From positions 2,852,001-2,916,000 of the forward strand of contig NZ_CP119572.1 in the NCBI RefSeq assembly GCF_029278605.1: 64,000 nucleotides of DNA, read 5' to 3'. The stretch comes from Cupriavidus sp. WKF15. Lineage in GTDB: Bacteria > Pseudomonadota > Gammaproteobacteria > Burkholderiales > Burkholderiaceae. Made by a program: the position numbers and the translations under genes. How positions within the stretch are numbered: position 1 is the first letter of the stretch; each line of letters opens with the position of its first letter. Below the pieces are notes generated by a model that worked only from the letters and a program-made list of their open reading frames with translations, ran no database searches and was not told the DNA's origin. Of the stretch, positions 8,812 through 17,025 are shown one piece after another.

Positions 8812-9813
8812 TCAGTCGATCTTGGCGTCGGAGAGCTGCACCACCTGGGCCCAGCGCTTGATCTCGCTGCGCTGGAACTGGGCGAACTGCTCCTGGGTGA
8901 ACTGCGGCGTTTCCGAGCCATTGCTGATCCAGACCTGCTTGAGCTCGGGCGTATTCAGGGCCTTCTCGGTCTCGGTGTACAGGCGGTCGACGATCTCCTT
9001 CGGCGTGCCCTTGGGCACCCACATCGCGTACCAGGTCGACACCTCGTAGTTCGGCACGCCCGCCTCCGCCGCGGTCGGCACATTCGGGAATGCCGGCGAG
9101 CGCTTGGCCGATGCCACCGCCAGCGCCTTGATGCGGCCGGCGCGAATATGTTGCGCGGATGAGCCAAGGCCGTCGAACATCATGTCGACCTGGCCGGCGA
9201 TCAGGTCCGACAGCGCCGGGCCCGCGCCCTTGTAGGGAATATGCGTGATCAGGGTCTTGGTCTGCAGCTTGAACAGCTCGCCCGCGAGATGGTGCGAGGA
9301 GCCGTTGCCCGCCGAGCCATAGTTAAGCTTGCCCGGATTCTTGCGTGCGTAGTCGAGCAGTTCCTGCAGCGTATTGGCGTGCACGCGCGACGGGTTCACC
9401 ACGATGACCTGGGGCGGCTGGGCGATCACCGTGACGGGGATGAAATCCTTTTCGATGTCGTAGTCGAGCTTCTTGTAGAACGATGGCGCAATCGCGTGGT
9501 GCGCACCGCCGATAAAGACCGTGTATCCGTCCGGCGCGGCCTTGGCCGCCAGGCTCGCCCCAAGGGTGCCGCCGGCACCGCCGCGGTTATCGATCACGAA
9601 CTGCTTGCCGAGCTGCTTGGAGAGCTGCGCGGTCAGCGGGCGCGCGAAGGCGTCGGTGCCGCCGCCTGCGGGGAACGGCACGATGACCGTGACCGGCTTG
9701 GACGGCCAGGTATCCGCCAGCGCGGACGGCGCCTGCCATGCCATGCCGGCAAGGCCAGCGACCACGACGGCGGCGCGCGCGCACGCGGCCAGGCTGAACT
9801 GACGAAGATTCAT
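8812..9813 (-). CDS. Bug-family (TctC-like) periplasmic solute-binding protein
   Basis: A 333-aa exported protein. The signal peptide ends near SALA (about 33), and the Bug/TctC hallmark WPSKPVTVIVPFPAGGGTDAFAR follows directly. Further family blocks are FVIDNRGGAGGTLGASLAAKAAPDGYT and LAVASAKRSPAFPNVPTAAEAGVP. Bug proteins capture carboxylates for tripartite tricarboxylate transporters; many are orphans, as here, where no TctA/TctB genes are nearby. Its place between the decarboxylase and the synthetase suggests it binds malonate or a related dicarboxylate. The start at 9813 has an AGGAGG ribosome binding site. The leader carries a 9-bp tandem repeat (9862-9897). Confidence 0.9.
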   Translation of the reverse strand: MNLRQFSLAACARAAVVVAGLAGMAWQAPSALADTWPSKPVTVIVPFPAGGGTDAFARPLTAQLSKQLGKQFVIDNRGGAGGTLGASLAAKAAPDGYTVFIGGAHHAIAPSFYKKLDYDIEKDFIPVTVIAQPPQVIVVNPSRVHANTLQELLDYARKNPGKLNYGSAGNGSSHHLAGELFKLQTKTLITHIPYKGAGPALSDLIAGQVDMMFDGLGSSAQHIRAGRIKALAVASAKRSPAFPNVPTAAEAGVPNYEVSTWYAMWVPKGTPKEIVDRLYTETEKALNTPELKQVWISNGSETPQFTQEQFAQFQRSEIKRWAQVVQLSDAKID

Positions 9814-9861
9814 CTTCACTGCCTCCTCTTTCTCTCGAAGTGGAAAGTTGATCCGGATACT

Positions 9862-9897
9862 GCTTGTTTTGCTCGTTGCGCTCGTTGCGCTTGTTGT
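9862..9897. repeat. Four imperfect 9-bp tandem repeats in the leader of the Bug gene
   Basis: On the plus strand the units are GCTTGTTTT, GCTCGTTGC, GCTCGTTGC and GCTTGTTGT, back to back. On the minus (transcribed) strand they read as CA-rich RCAACRAGC-like units 50 to 85 nt upstream of the start codon at 9813. The function is unknown. Confidence 0.7.
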
Positions 9898-9972
9898 AAA
9901 TCCCGACAAATGCCGTACCTGGTGCTCAGCAAACGGCGGTGCCATGGCATGTTGTTCGTGACCTGACCCGAG

Positions 9973-11415
9973 TCACAGCAGCTTCCCCACGGCACGGCTG
10001 ATGCGCGGGTTGCCTTCGCCAAGGCGCGCTAGATTGTCATCCAGTGCCTCGGGCGCGTAAAGGTAATTCACCATCATGCCGCACGATTGTATGCAGCCTT
10101 TTCGCGACAGGTCCGCCCCCCAGTTAAGCCGTTCCACGCACGCACCATTGCCAAGGTGGAAACGCGCCACCGGATCGGCGGGGAAGGACTGGCTGCGCTC
10201 GCGCACGAGGTAATGGGCGGCCAGCGACAACGCGGTGTCACGCACCACGGCGTCCTGGGAATCGGGCGGCAACGCCTCGAGCCAGCCCGCGCCGCCGGCT
10301 GGCGCCGGGCCGTGCCGGTCCTGCCAGCGCGCCAGCCGCTTTGGTCCCAGCGCGCTGGCCACGGCGGCGCCGTCCTGCTTGCGCAGCCAGTCGGCAAACC
10401 CGGGGATCGGCGACAGCGTCGCGAACTGCCGGACCTTGGGAAACTCGCGCTGCAGCTCCTCGATCACGCGCTTGAGCAGGAAATTGCCGAAGCTGACGCC
10501 GCGCAGCCCGGCCTGCGTATTCGAGATCGAATAGAAGATGGCCCACTTCACGCGGCGCAGGTCTTCGAGCGGCGCGGCTTCGTCGAGCAAAGCCTGGACG
10601 TTGGCCGCCATCTCCGGCACGAAGGCCACTTCCACGAAGATCAGCGGCTCGCGCGGAATGCGCGGATGGAAGAACGCATAGCAGCGCCGGTCGGAATCGA
10701 GGCGGTTGCGCAGATCCGTCCATGACGAGATTTCGTGGACGGCTTCGTACCGGATCAGCTTCTCGAGCAGCGAGGCCGGCGAGTCCCAGGTGATGGGCTG
10801 CAGTTCGAGCAGGCCGACATCGAACCAGTTCGAGAACAGCGCCTCGAGGTCTTCGTCGAGCACGCGCAAGCCGGGAATGCGCCGTTGCCAGCGCAGCATA
10901 TCGGCGCGCAGGCGGATCAGGAAATGCAGGCCGCACGCGCTGTTGCCACGCTGGCCATGCAGCGCGGCCAGGCGCTTGAAGAAGCGGATGCGCGCATTGG
11001 ACAAGGCCTGGCTCAGGCCGGAGCCGCCGCGTGCCGGCTTGCCGGGCTTGTCCGCGTCCGCGGCACCCTCATCCGGCCCCGTACTGCCGGCCACTTCCGC
11101 CAGCACTTCGAGCATGCCGCGGCGCATGCCCTCGTCCGCGGCTTCGTACTCGGATTGCCAGGCCTGCGCGGCGGCGTTGGCGTTGCTGTCGGTCAGCCGC
11201 GCATCGAGGCATAGCCGCAACTGGTCGCGCTGGCGGCGCGCCACGCGCGCGGGCAGTGGCGCGGCCTCGGCATCCTTTGCCGGTGCAGGAGCCGCGTCGG
11301 CATCGCCCTTGCGGCCCCACCAGCGCCCGATCCTCGACAAGAGATTGGGGCCTGACGGTTCGCTGACGCCCAAGGGGGCGCTGATCTTGTGGTCGCCGGA
11401 GTCGAGGGAGCTCAT
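9973..11415 (-). CDS. matA: Malonyl-CoA decarboxylase
   Basis: A 480-aa enzyme that converts malonyl-CoA to acetyl-CoA and CO2. Family blocks are easy to see: LHFLIRLRADMLRW, WDSPASLLEKLIRYEAVHEI, YAFFHPRIPREPLIFVEVAF, FYSISNTQAGLRGVSFGNFLLKRV, and near the C-terminus FHLGNGACVERLNWGADLS followed by GMMVNYLY. These cover the catalytic GNAT-like domain (Ser and His in FYSISNTQ / FHLGNG). The N-terminal 60 residues are low complexity. The start codon overlaps the stop of the GntR regulator gene (ATGA), so regulator and enzyme are coupled. The gene is followed by a 160-bp gap and then the rest of the malonate genes. Confidence 0.93.
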   Translation of the reverse strand: MSSLDSGDHKISAPLGVSEPSGPNLLSRIGRWWGRKGDADAAPAPAKDAEAAPLPARVARRQRDQLRLCLDARLTDSNANAAAQAWQSEYEAADEGMRRGMLEVLAEVAGSTGPDEGAADADKPGKPARGGSGLSQALSNARIRFFKRLAALHGQRGNSACGLHFLIRLRADMLRWQRRIPGLRVLDEDLEALFSNWFDVGLLELQPITWDSPASLLEKLIRYEAVHEISSWTDLRNRLDSDRRCYAFFHPRIPREPLIFVEVAFVPEMAANVQALLDEAAPLEDLRRVKWAIFYSISNTQAGLRGVSFGNFLLKRVIEELQREFPKVRQFATLSPIPGFADWLRKQDGAAVASALGPKRLARWQDRHGPAPAGGAGWLEALPPDSQDAVVRDTALSLAAHYLVRERSQSFPADPVARFHLGNGACVERLNWGADLSRKGCIQSCGMMVNYLYAPEALDDNLARLGEGNPRISRAVGKLL

Positions 11416-12128
11416 GGGATACCTGCCTTGGTGCGTGACGAAATCTTCGGGAACTCGTGCGGCGCGGCCGCTTCGGCCGTGGCGGTGCGGTCCAGCGCCG
11501 TCAGTGCGGCACGCTGGCGCAGCAGATGGGTCTTCATCAGGGCTTCGGCGCCTTCGGGATCATGCGCCTTGAGCGCCGAAAAAATGCCCAGGTGTTCGGC
11601 GCAGGACTCATGAATGCGCCCGGGCAGCTTCAGGCTCTTGTGCCGTGACAGGCGCAGCACCTTGCGCAAGTCGCTGATCAGCCCGGAAAGCCAGCGGTTG
11701 CCGGCCAGACGCTGGATGGCTTCGTGGATCTGGAAATTGGTTTCGTAATAGGCATCGATATCGCCTGCGCCGGCATGCCGCGCAAGCTCGGCGTGCAGCC
11801 CTTCCAGCGCTTCAAGATCCTGCGCGGTGGCATTGCGCGCGGCCTCGTAGGCACAGCGCCCCTCGAGCAGCGCCATGAGCGGAAAGATCTCGTCGAGATC
11901 GCGCTCGGACAGTTCATTGACGAAGCAGCCGCGCCGGGGCTCGAGCCGGACGAGCCCTTCGGCGGCCAGCACCTTGAGCGCCTCGCGCAGCGGCGTGCGC
12001 GAGATGCCGAGCTGGGCGGCCAGCGCGCTTTCGTCGATCCATGCCCCCGGTACGAGCGCATGCGCGTCGATCATGCCGCGCATGCGGTCCGCCACCTCGA
12101 GGTAAAGCGCCTGCTGGACGATACGCAT
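11412..12128 (-). CDS. matR: GntR-family (FadR/FCD subfamily) regulator of malonate genes
   Basis: A 238-aa DNA-binding protein. The winged helix-turn-helix spans about 8-75 (LAAQLGISRTPLREALKVLAAEGLVRLEPRRGCFV), and an all-helical FCD ligand domain follows, with metal-site-like residues (YYETNFQIHEAI, CAEHLGIFSALKAHD). It is the first gene of the malonate cluster and overlaps matA by 4 bp. A near-perfect 28-bp palindrome overlaps its promoter (12181-12208), which suggests autoregulation, with derepression by malonate or malonyl-CoA. The symbol follows the rhizobial matR-A-B precedent. Confidence 0.88.
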   Translation of the reverse strand: MRIVQQALYLEVADRMRGMIDAHALVPGAWIDESALAAQLGISRTPLREALKVLAAEGLVRLEPRRGCFVNELSERDLDEIFPLMALLEGRCAYEAARNATAQDLEALEGLHAELARHAGAGDIDAYYETNFQIHEAIQRLAGNRWLSGLISDLRKVLRLSRHKSLKLPGRIHESCAEHLGIFSALKAHDPEGAEALMKTHLLRQRAALTALDRTATAEAAAPHEFPKISSRTKAGIP

Positions 12129-12180
12129 AAGCCTCCGCCAGGATCGATCCGGGGCCCCTCCCGCACCATGTGCAGGTCGC

Positions 12181-12221
12181 CCGATAATTCATAATTATGA
12201 ATAATCGGAAGTCTCAGGCAA
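12181..12221 (-). promoter_or_regulatory. Promoter and palindromic operator of the malonate operon
   Basis: On the minus strand, TTGCCT (12221-12216), a 16-bp spacer and CATAAT (12199-12194) make a promoter. A 28-bp palindrome at 12181-12208, with core ATTCATAATTATGAAT and outer arms CCGAT/ATCGG, covers the -10 region. Only one symmetric pair is mismatched. It is strikingly AT-rich for this genome and is the obvious site for the GntR protein encoded 53 bp downstream. Confidence 0.75.
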
Positions 12222-12864
12222 GGCATTTCGATGTTGCGGCGCGCAACAGAAAAGAAACATAAGCGGCTGGAATGAGCCAGAGGTGCGGCGGGCGCATGCC
12301 AGCCTCCCTGCCAGCATGCGCCCGCGCCTGAAAGAACTGCTGCGGACTATGTCATCGCCGGTCGCTGCCCCGACGGCATCGGCCTGCGTGGGTCATGGAC
12401 TACCGACGCTGACCCTGCGCCCCCCTTGATCGCGCACAGTGTGGTATGCGCGGATTTTCCCGTTTGCCGTCGTTTTGTTGTCCGGTGCCCCTGTCTGCCT
12501 GCAGGTCCTCCCCGGCCCCGTCCTTCGCGAGCTTCGGCATGGCCCGCATTCTTGTAACAAGATAGTTAGCGAGTATCGTGCCACGTGGCATAAGTCATTG
12601 TTTTTATTGATGTTGAGAATGGGAAACTTGTTACAAAGCCGTATTCATGTAACAGAATGTATCTCAGCTGTTACGACCAAAGTCTCAGGGACGCCATCTT
12701 GCGGCTTTCGGAGTTTCCCCGCAAACCTTGGCATTTGTGGTGAATTTGCCAGTTCAGGCACCTGCAGTATGTGGAGTAAGGCACAATCGACACGCGCAAA
12801 ATGGTTGCGCTGATGAAACAACTTGGCCTCGGGGCCGCCATCCGACCAGACGGGAATTCCGACC
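12222..12864. other. Intergenic region without a gene, with a TGTNACA repeat cluster
   Basis: No convincing gene was found; an open frame at 12439-12813 lacks family features and a ribosome binding site. The right half is relatively AT-rich. It holds four copies of TGTAACA/TGTTAC(A) at 12553, 12629, 12648 and 12669, the first embedded in the palindrome CTTGTAACAAG. They lie 190 to 310 bp upstream of the DUF898 gene. Confidence 0.6.
12551..12674. repeat. Cluster of four TGTNACA motifs
   Basis: TGTAACA at 12553-12559 and 12648-12654, TGTTACA at 12629-12635, and TGTTAC at 12669-12674. The first two sit in longer palindromes (CTTGTAACAAG, CTTGTTACAAAG). They may be regulator sites for the DUF898/M48 pair. 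Confidence 0.6.
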
Positions 12865-13965
12865 ATGCAAACCGGCGACACCAGCGCAGTCCCTGCTTCT
12901 CCCGAAACGCCCGACAGCGGCCAGGCTCCGGCGACACGCCCGATCGAGCCCAGGGCCTTGCGGCTCGCCTTCACAGGCACGGGATCGGAGTATTTCCGCA
13001 TCTGGATCGTCAACACGCTGCTGACCATCGTCACGTTCGGCATCTACTCCGCGTGGGCCAAGGTCCGCACGCTGCAGTATTTCTATCGCAACACCAGCCT
13101 GGACGGGGCCACATTCGATTACCACGGCCGGGCAGCAGCGATTCTCAAGGGACGCGCCATCGTGTTCGTGCTGGCGTTCGCGTTCCAGCTTGCCGGCAAG
13201 GTGTCACCGATGCTGGCAGCACTGCTGGCCCTGGCGCTGGCGGCGGTGTTCCCGCTCCTGCTGGTCCGGTCGCTGCGCTTTCGCATGGCGAACTCGAGCT
13301 ATCGCGGCCTGCGCTTTGCCTTCACCGGCGGCGATGCCGAAGCGTACAAGGTATTCGTGCTGTGGCCGCTGCTCACGGTATTCACGCTCGGTGCGCTGGC
13401 GCCGCTCGCGCACCAGCGCCTGAAGCACTACCAGCACAATCACACGCGTTTCGGCACGGCGCCATTTGCGTTCGATGCATCGGCCGGCTCGTTCTACGGC
13501 GTGTACCTGCGCACCTTCGCCATGACGATCGTGGTCGTGCTGGTCGCGGTGGCCGGCGGCATCGCGCTGGGCTTCAGTGCCGGATCGGGCCGCGGCGCCG
13601 CGGTGTTTGCCGGCTTGCTCGGCACCCTCGGCATCTATGTCGCCTTGCTGGCCGTCGGCCCATACTTCAATGCCTCGCTGCAGAACCTCGTGTGGAACCA
13701 CACCACGCTGGCCCCGCACGGTTTCCGCAGCGAAGTGAAGGCAGGCCGCCTGTTCTATATTTTCCTGACGAACATGATTGGCATTGCACTGACCCTGGGA
13801 CTGTTCCTGCCGTTTGCCCGGGTCCGGTCCGCGCGTTACCGCGTGGAATGCATGTCGCTGCTGGCGCGCGCGCCGCTGGACGCCTTCGTCGCGGGCCAGG
13901 CCGAGAACGTCGGTGCGCTCGGCGATGCCGCGGCGGACTGGTATGACATCGACATTGCGCTCTGA
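12865..13965 (+). CDS. DUF898 (YjgN-family) membrane protein
   Basis: A 366-aa multi-pass inner-membrane protein. After a 30-residue polar N-terminus, the DUF898 signature LRLAFTGTGSEYFRIWIVNTLLTIVTFGIYSAWAKVRTLQYFYRNT appears. A second, related block comes later (HTTLAPHGFRSEVKAGRLFYIFLTNMIGIALTLGLFLPFARVRSARY), so the protein has internal duplication. Six or more helices are evident. The function of YjgN is unknown. The start at 12865 was chosen over 12823 because it begins closer to a conserved core; both are in frame. It is 51 bp upstream of an M48 metalloprotease gene, a pairing seen repeatedly for this family. Confidence 0.85.
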   Translation: MQTGDTSAVPASPETPDSGQAPATRPIEPRALRLAFTGTGSEYFRIWIVNTLLTIVTFGIYSAWAKVRTLQYFYRNTSLDGATFDYHGRAAAILKGRAIVFVLAFAFQLAGKVSPMLAALLALALAAVFPLLLVRSLRFRMANSSYRGLRFAFTGGDAEAYKVFVLWPLLTVFTLGALAPLAHQRLKHYQHNHTRFGTAPFAFDASAGSFYGVYLRTFAMTIVVVLVAVAGGIALGFSAGSGRGAAVFAGLLGTLGIYVALLAVGPYFNASLQNLVWNHTTLAPHGFRSEVKAGRLFYIFLTNMIGIALTLGLFLPFARVRSARYRVECMSLLARAPLDAFVAGQAENVGALGDAAADWYDIDIAL

Positions 13966-14016
13966 GCCTGCGTGCACAGCCAGAGCCGGAAATGACTCAC
14001 CGATGAAATTGCGCCG

Positions 14017-15060
14017 ATGATTCCCGTCACCTACTTCGATGGCCGCTCGTCGCGGGCGCACCCGGCCACACTGGCCGTGGACGCCGGGCAGGCCGTGCTG
14101 CGCGATGCCGATGGCGCGGAGCTGCGGCGCGCGGCGCTGTCGTCGCTGCGCGTATCGGAGCGGGTACGGCGCGCGCCGCGCCTCGTAACGTTCGCGGACG
14201 GCGCCTTCTGCCAGGTCAGCGACCACGCTGCCTTCGACAGCCTGCTCGCCGCGACGGGGCATCAGGAAGGCTGGGTGGTCAAGGCACAGAACAGCTGGCG
14301 CATGGCGGGCATGGCAGTGGCTGCGCTGGTCGCCGTATTCGTGCTGGGCTACTACGTACTGCTGCCGTGGGGCGCGTCGCATATTGCGCGGGCGGTGCCG
14401 CCCGCGCTCGAGGCACAGCTCGGCCGTGCCACGCTGGCCAGCCTGGACAACGGGGTGGTCGAGCCCACGCGCCTGCCCCCTGCGGAACAGGCCCGCATCC
14501 GCACAGGCTTCGCCGGGCTGAAGCGGCCGGACGATCCCGGCCATGACTACCAGATCGTGTTCCGCCGGGGCGGGCGCCTGGGCGCCAACGCGCTGGCCCT
14601 GCCCGGCGGCACCATCGTGGTCACGGACGAACTGGTGGGGCTGGCCGGCACGGGCGCCGGCATGCTCGGGGTGCTCGCCCACGAGGCGGGCCATGTCGCG
14701 CAACGCCACGGCCTGCAGCAGGTCATCCAGGCTTCGGCCGTCGGCGCGCTGGCTGCGTATATGTTCGGGGACTTTTCTTCCGTGCTGGCCGGCGTGCCCG
14801 CCGCGATGCTGACGCTGCGCTATTCGCGCGAGCACGAACGCGAGGCCGATGCCTATGCGATCGAGGTCATGCAGCGCAACCGGCTGCCGCCGTCAGCGCT
14901 CGCCGATGTCCTGATCGCGCTCGGGAACCAGAACCGTGGCGCGCACAAGAACGAGCCTGCTGCCGGCGCCAAGGCGGAGGGCCCTGCGCTGGACGATTTC
15001 CTCTCCACGCATCCGCACACGCACGAACGGATCGAGGCATTGCGCGCGGCAGGCCCCTGA
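14017..15060 (+). CDS. M48-family membrane metalloprotease
   Basis: A 347-aa protein. The first about 95 residues form a soluble domain. One transmembrane helix follows (about 97-118, AGMAVAALVAVFVLGYYVLL), and then the peptidase domain. The zinc site is HEAGH at 222-226, with the downstream glutamate in HEREADAYAIEVM. LDDFLSTHPHTHERIEAL near the end is the usual M48 C-terminal motif. The protease domain should face the periplasm if the N-terminus is cytoplasmic. The gene is in tandem with the DUF898 membrane gene, which suggests a shared envelope function, possibly turnover of membrane proteins; this is inference. Confidence 0.9.
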   Translation: MIPVTYFDGRSSRAHPATLAVDAGQAVLRDADGAELRRAALSSLRVSERVRRAPRLVTFADGAFCQVSDHAAFDSLLAATGHQEGWVVKAQNSWRMAGMAVAALVAVFVLGYYVLLPWGASHIARAVPPALEAQLGRATLASLDNGVVEPTRLPPAEQARIRTGFAGLKRPDDPGHDYQIVFRRGGRLGANALALPGGTIVVTDELVGLAGTGAGMLGVLAHEAGHVAQRHGLQQVIQASAVGALAAYMFGDFSSVLAGVPAAMLTLRYSREHEREADAYAIEVMQRNRLPPSALADVLIALGNQNRGAHKNEPAAGAKAEGPALDDFLSTHPHTHERIEALRAAGP

Positions 15061-15078
15061 CGCCGCGCGAACGTACCG

Positions 15079-15909
15079 TCAGGAGCCCGATCCCGCCGCG
15101 GGCTGTTCCTCGCCGGAACGCGCCTGCCGGCGATAGGCCCACACCACCATCGCGATACCGGCCAGGATCATCGGCAGGCTCAGCCACTGGCCCATGGACA
15201 GGTGCAGCGCCAGCAGGCCCAGGAAGTTGTCCGGCTCGCGCGCGAATTCGGCGGCAAAACGGAAGCAGCCATAGCCGATCAGGAACACGCCGGACACTGC
15301 GCCCATCGGCCGCGGCTTGCGCGCGAACAGCCACAGGATGATGAACAGCGCCACGCCTTCGCCGGCGAACTGGTAAAGCTGCGACGGGTGGCGCGGAATG
15401 TTGTCGCCCGCCTGCGGGAAGATCATGCCCCACGGCAGGTCCGTGGGCCGGCCCCACAGTTCGCCGTTGATGAAGTTGCCGATGCGGCCAGCGGCCAGCC
15501 CGCATGGGATCATCGGCGCGATGAAGTCGGTGACTTCGAGCCAGTGGCGCTTGCGCAGACGCGCGAACAGCCACATCGCGACCAGCACGCCGAGAAAGCC
15601 GCCATGGAAGGCCATGCCGCCCTCCCACACCTTGAAGATCTCCAGCGGATGCGAAAGGTAGTAGGACGGCTTGTAGAACAGCACATAGCCGAGCCGCCCG
15701 CCCAGGATCACGCCCAGCACGCCGAAGAACAGCATGTCGTCGAGGTCGCGCGTCACCCAGCCCTTCGCCGCCATATGCGGCTGGTGGATGCGCAGGCGGC
15801 CGAACCACAGGAACATGATGAACCCGGCCAGGTACATCAGCCCGTACCAGCGGATGGCAAGCGGGCCAAGATGGATGGCAACCGGATCGAATTGGGGATG
15901 AATCAGCAT
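15079..15909 (-). CDS. lgt: Prolipoprotein diacylglyceryl transferase
   Basis: A 276-aa inner-membrane enzyme that moves diacylglycerol from phosphatidylglycerol to the lipobox cysteine of prolipoproteins, the first step of lipoprotein maturation. It begins [26 protein letters not shown], typical of Lgt. The signature [16 protein letters not shown] is present near residue 145-160. The HGGFLG motif with the essential histidine, and RHPSQLY(Q), are also visible. About seven membrane helices are predicted. It converges with the M48 gene, leaving an 18-bp gap, and is head-to-tail with the LysR gene upstream (17 bp). Confidence 0.95.
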   Translation of the reverse strand: MLIHPQFDPVAIHLGPLAIRWYGLMYLAGFIMFLWFGRLRIHQPHMAAKGWVTRDLDDMLFFGVLGVILGGRLGYVLFYKPSYYLSHPLEIFKVWEGGMAFHGGFLGVLVAMWLFARLRKRHWLEVTDFIAPMIPCGLAAGRIGNFINGELWGRPTDLPWGMIFPQAGDNIPRHPSQLYQFAGEGVALFIILWLFARKPRPMGAVSGVFLIGYGCFRFAAEFAREPDNFLGLLALHLSMGQWLSLPMILAGIAMVVWAYRRQARSGEEQPAAGSGS

Positions 15910-15926
15910 GGTGAGGTGGGTGGAAG

Positions 15927-16874
15927 TTATAAAGGCCCGGCAGCCGCGGATACCAAAGATCCCTCGGACGCCAGCCCGCTCGCGATGTCGATCAGGGAAC
16001 GCAGCGCCGGCGCGACACCGGCGGCGCCTTCGCGCCAGGCCAGTCCGGTCTCGATCTGCGGCCCCGCCTCGCGCAACGCGAGGTACGACACGCCGGTGCG
16101 GCGAAGGTTGCAGAGCGAGGCCGGCACCAGCGCCACCCCCATGCCTGCAGACACCAGGCTCACGATGGTCTGCATCTGGATGGCTTCCTGCGCGATCACC
16201 GGCGTCAAGCCGTCGCGCGCATAGTAGCCTGTAATGATGTCATAGAACACCGGCGCGCTTCGGCGCGGGAAAATGATCAGCGGCTCCTGCGCGGCGTCGC
16301 GCAGCGAAACCTTGCCATCCACCGGTACGTTGCCGTGCGCGGGCCGCCAGCCATCCGGCACCGCCAGCACGAGCGGCTCGCTGATCAGCGGCAGGTAGGA
16401 CAGGCCGTGCGGCATGGCCGGCCATTGCGGACGGATGACCAGCCCGGCGTCGATGCTGCCGTCGATCAGGGCCTCGAGCTGGATATCGCTGGTGGCCTCG
16501 CGCAACTGCAGCTGGACCTCCGGATGCTGCGCGCGGAAGCGCCGCAGCAGGTCGGGCAGGATACCGTAGTCGGCCGTACTGACGAACGCCAGCGCGAGCG
16601 AGCCGATCTCCCCGCGCGCGAACCGCTGCGCGAGCCCTGGCAGCGCCGCCGCGTCCGCCAGCACGCGCCGGACCTCCGGCAGCCACTGCTGACCGGCGGG
16701 CGTCAGCATCACTGAGCGGCGCGTGCGTGCGAAAAGCTGCACGCCGATTTCCTCCTCCAGCGCCTGGATCTGCTGCGAAAGCGGCGGCTGCGTCATGGCC
16801 AGCCGCGTGGCCGCGCGCCCGAAATGCAACTCTTCCGCTACCGTGACAAAGTACCGCAGCTGGCGCAGGTCCAA
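15927..16874 (-). CDS. LysR-family transcriptional regulator, divergent from ilvD
   Basis: A 315-aa regulator. It has an N-terminal winged helix-turn-helix ([56 protein letters not shown], about 3-58) and a periplasmic-binding-protein-like effector domain. The start proposed is a TTG at 16874, because it sits 4 bp after a strong GGAGG site and begins exactly where the LysR fold does; an ATG-initiated frame to 17057 adds a non-family tail. It is divergent from ilvD with 151 bp between the starts, and a LysR-like palindrome lies there (16909-16927). It may control ilvD, although branched-chain synthesis genes are not usually paired with this regulator type. Confidence 0.88.
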   Translation of the reverse strand: MDLRQLRYFVTVAEELHFGRAATRLAMTQPPLSQQIQALEEEIGVQLFARTRRSVMLTPAGQQWLPEVRRVLADAAALPGLAQRFARGEIGSLALAFVSTADYGILPDLLRRFRAQHPEVQLQLREATSDIQLEALIDGSIDAGLVIRPQWPAMPHGLSYLPLISEPLVLAVPDGWRPAHGNVPVDGKVSLRDAAQEPLIIFPRRSAPVFYDIITGYYARDGLTPVIAQEAIQMQTIVSLVSAGMGVALVPASLCNLRRTGVSYLALREAGPQIETGLAWREGAAGVAPALRSLIDIASGLASEGSLVSAAAGPL

Positions 16875-16908
16875 TGGTCCTCCTGATATGTTTTTCGACT
16901 CAATAACG

Positions 16909-16951
16909 GTCAAATAATATATTTGACACGCCAAAACGCAAGTCGCATTCT
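16909..16951 (+). promoter_or_regulatory. ilvD promoter with overlapping LysR-type operator
   Basis: A palindrome with 8-bp arms, GTCAAATA...TATTTGAC (16909-16927), fits the T-N11-A pattern of LysR sites. It overlaps a TTGACA -35 box (16923-16928). A weak -10 box, CATTCT, lies 17 bp downstream (16946-16951), about 75 bp before the ilvD ATG. Confidence 0.6.
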
Positions 16952-17025
16952 TTCGGCACAACATCGCTCTGCCTGCGCCCGCACGGCGGCCTGGCGGCCG
17001 AAAGACATCCCCCGGAGACCCCATC

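Noticed and set aside
12439..12813. 124-codon ORF in the gap before the DUF898 gene
   Set aside because: It has no ribosome binding site and no domain, and it overlaps the TGTNACA cluster.
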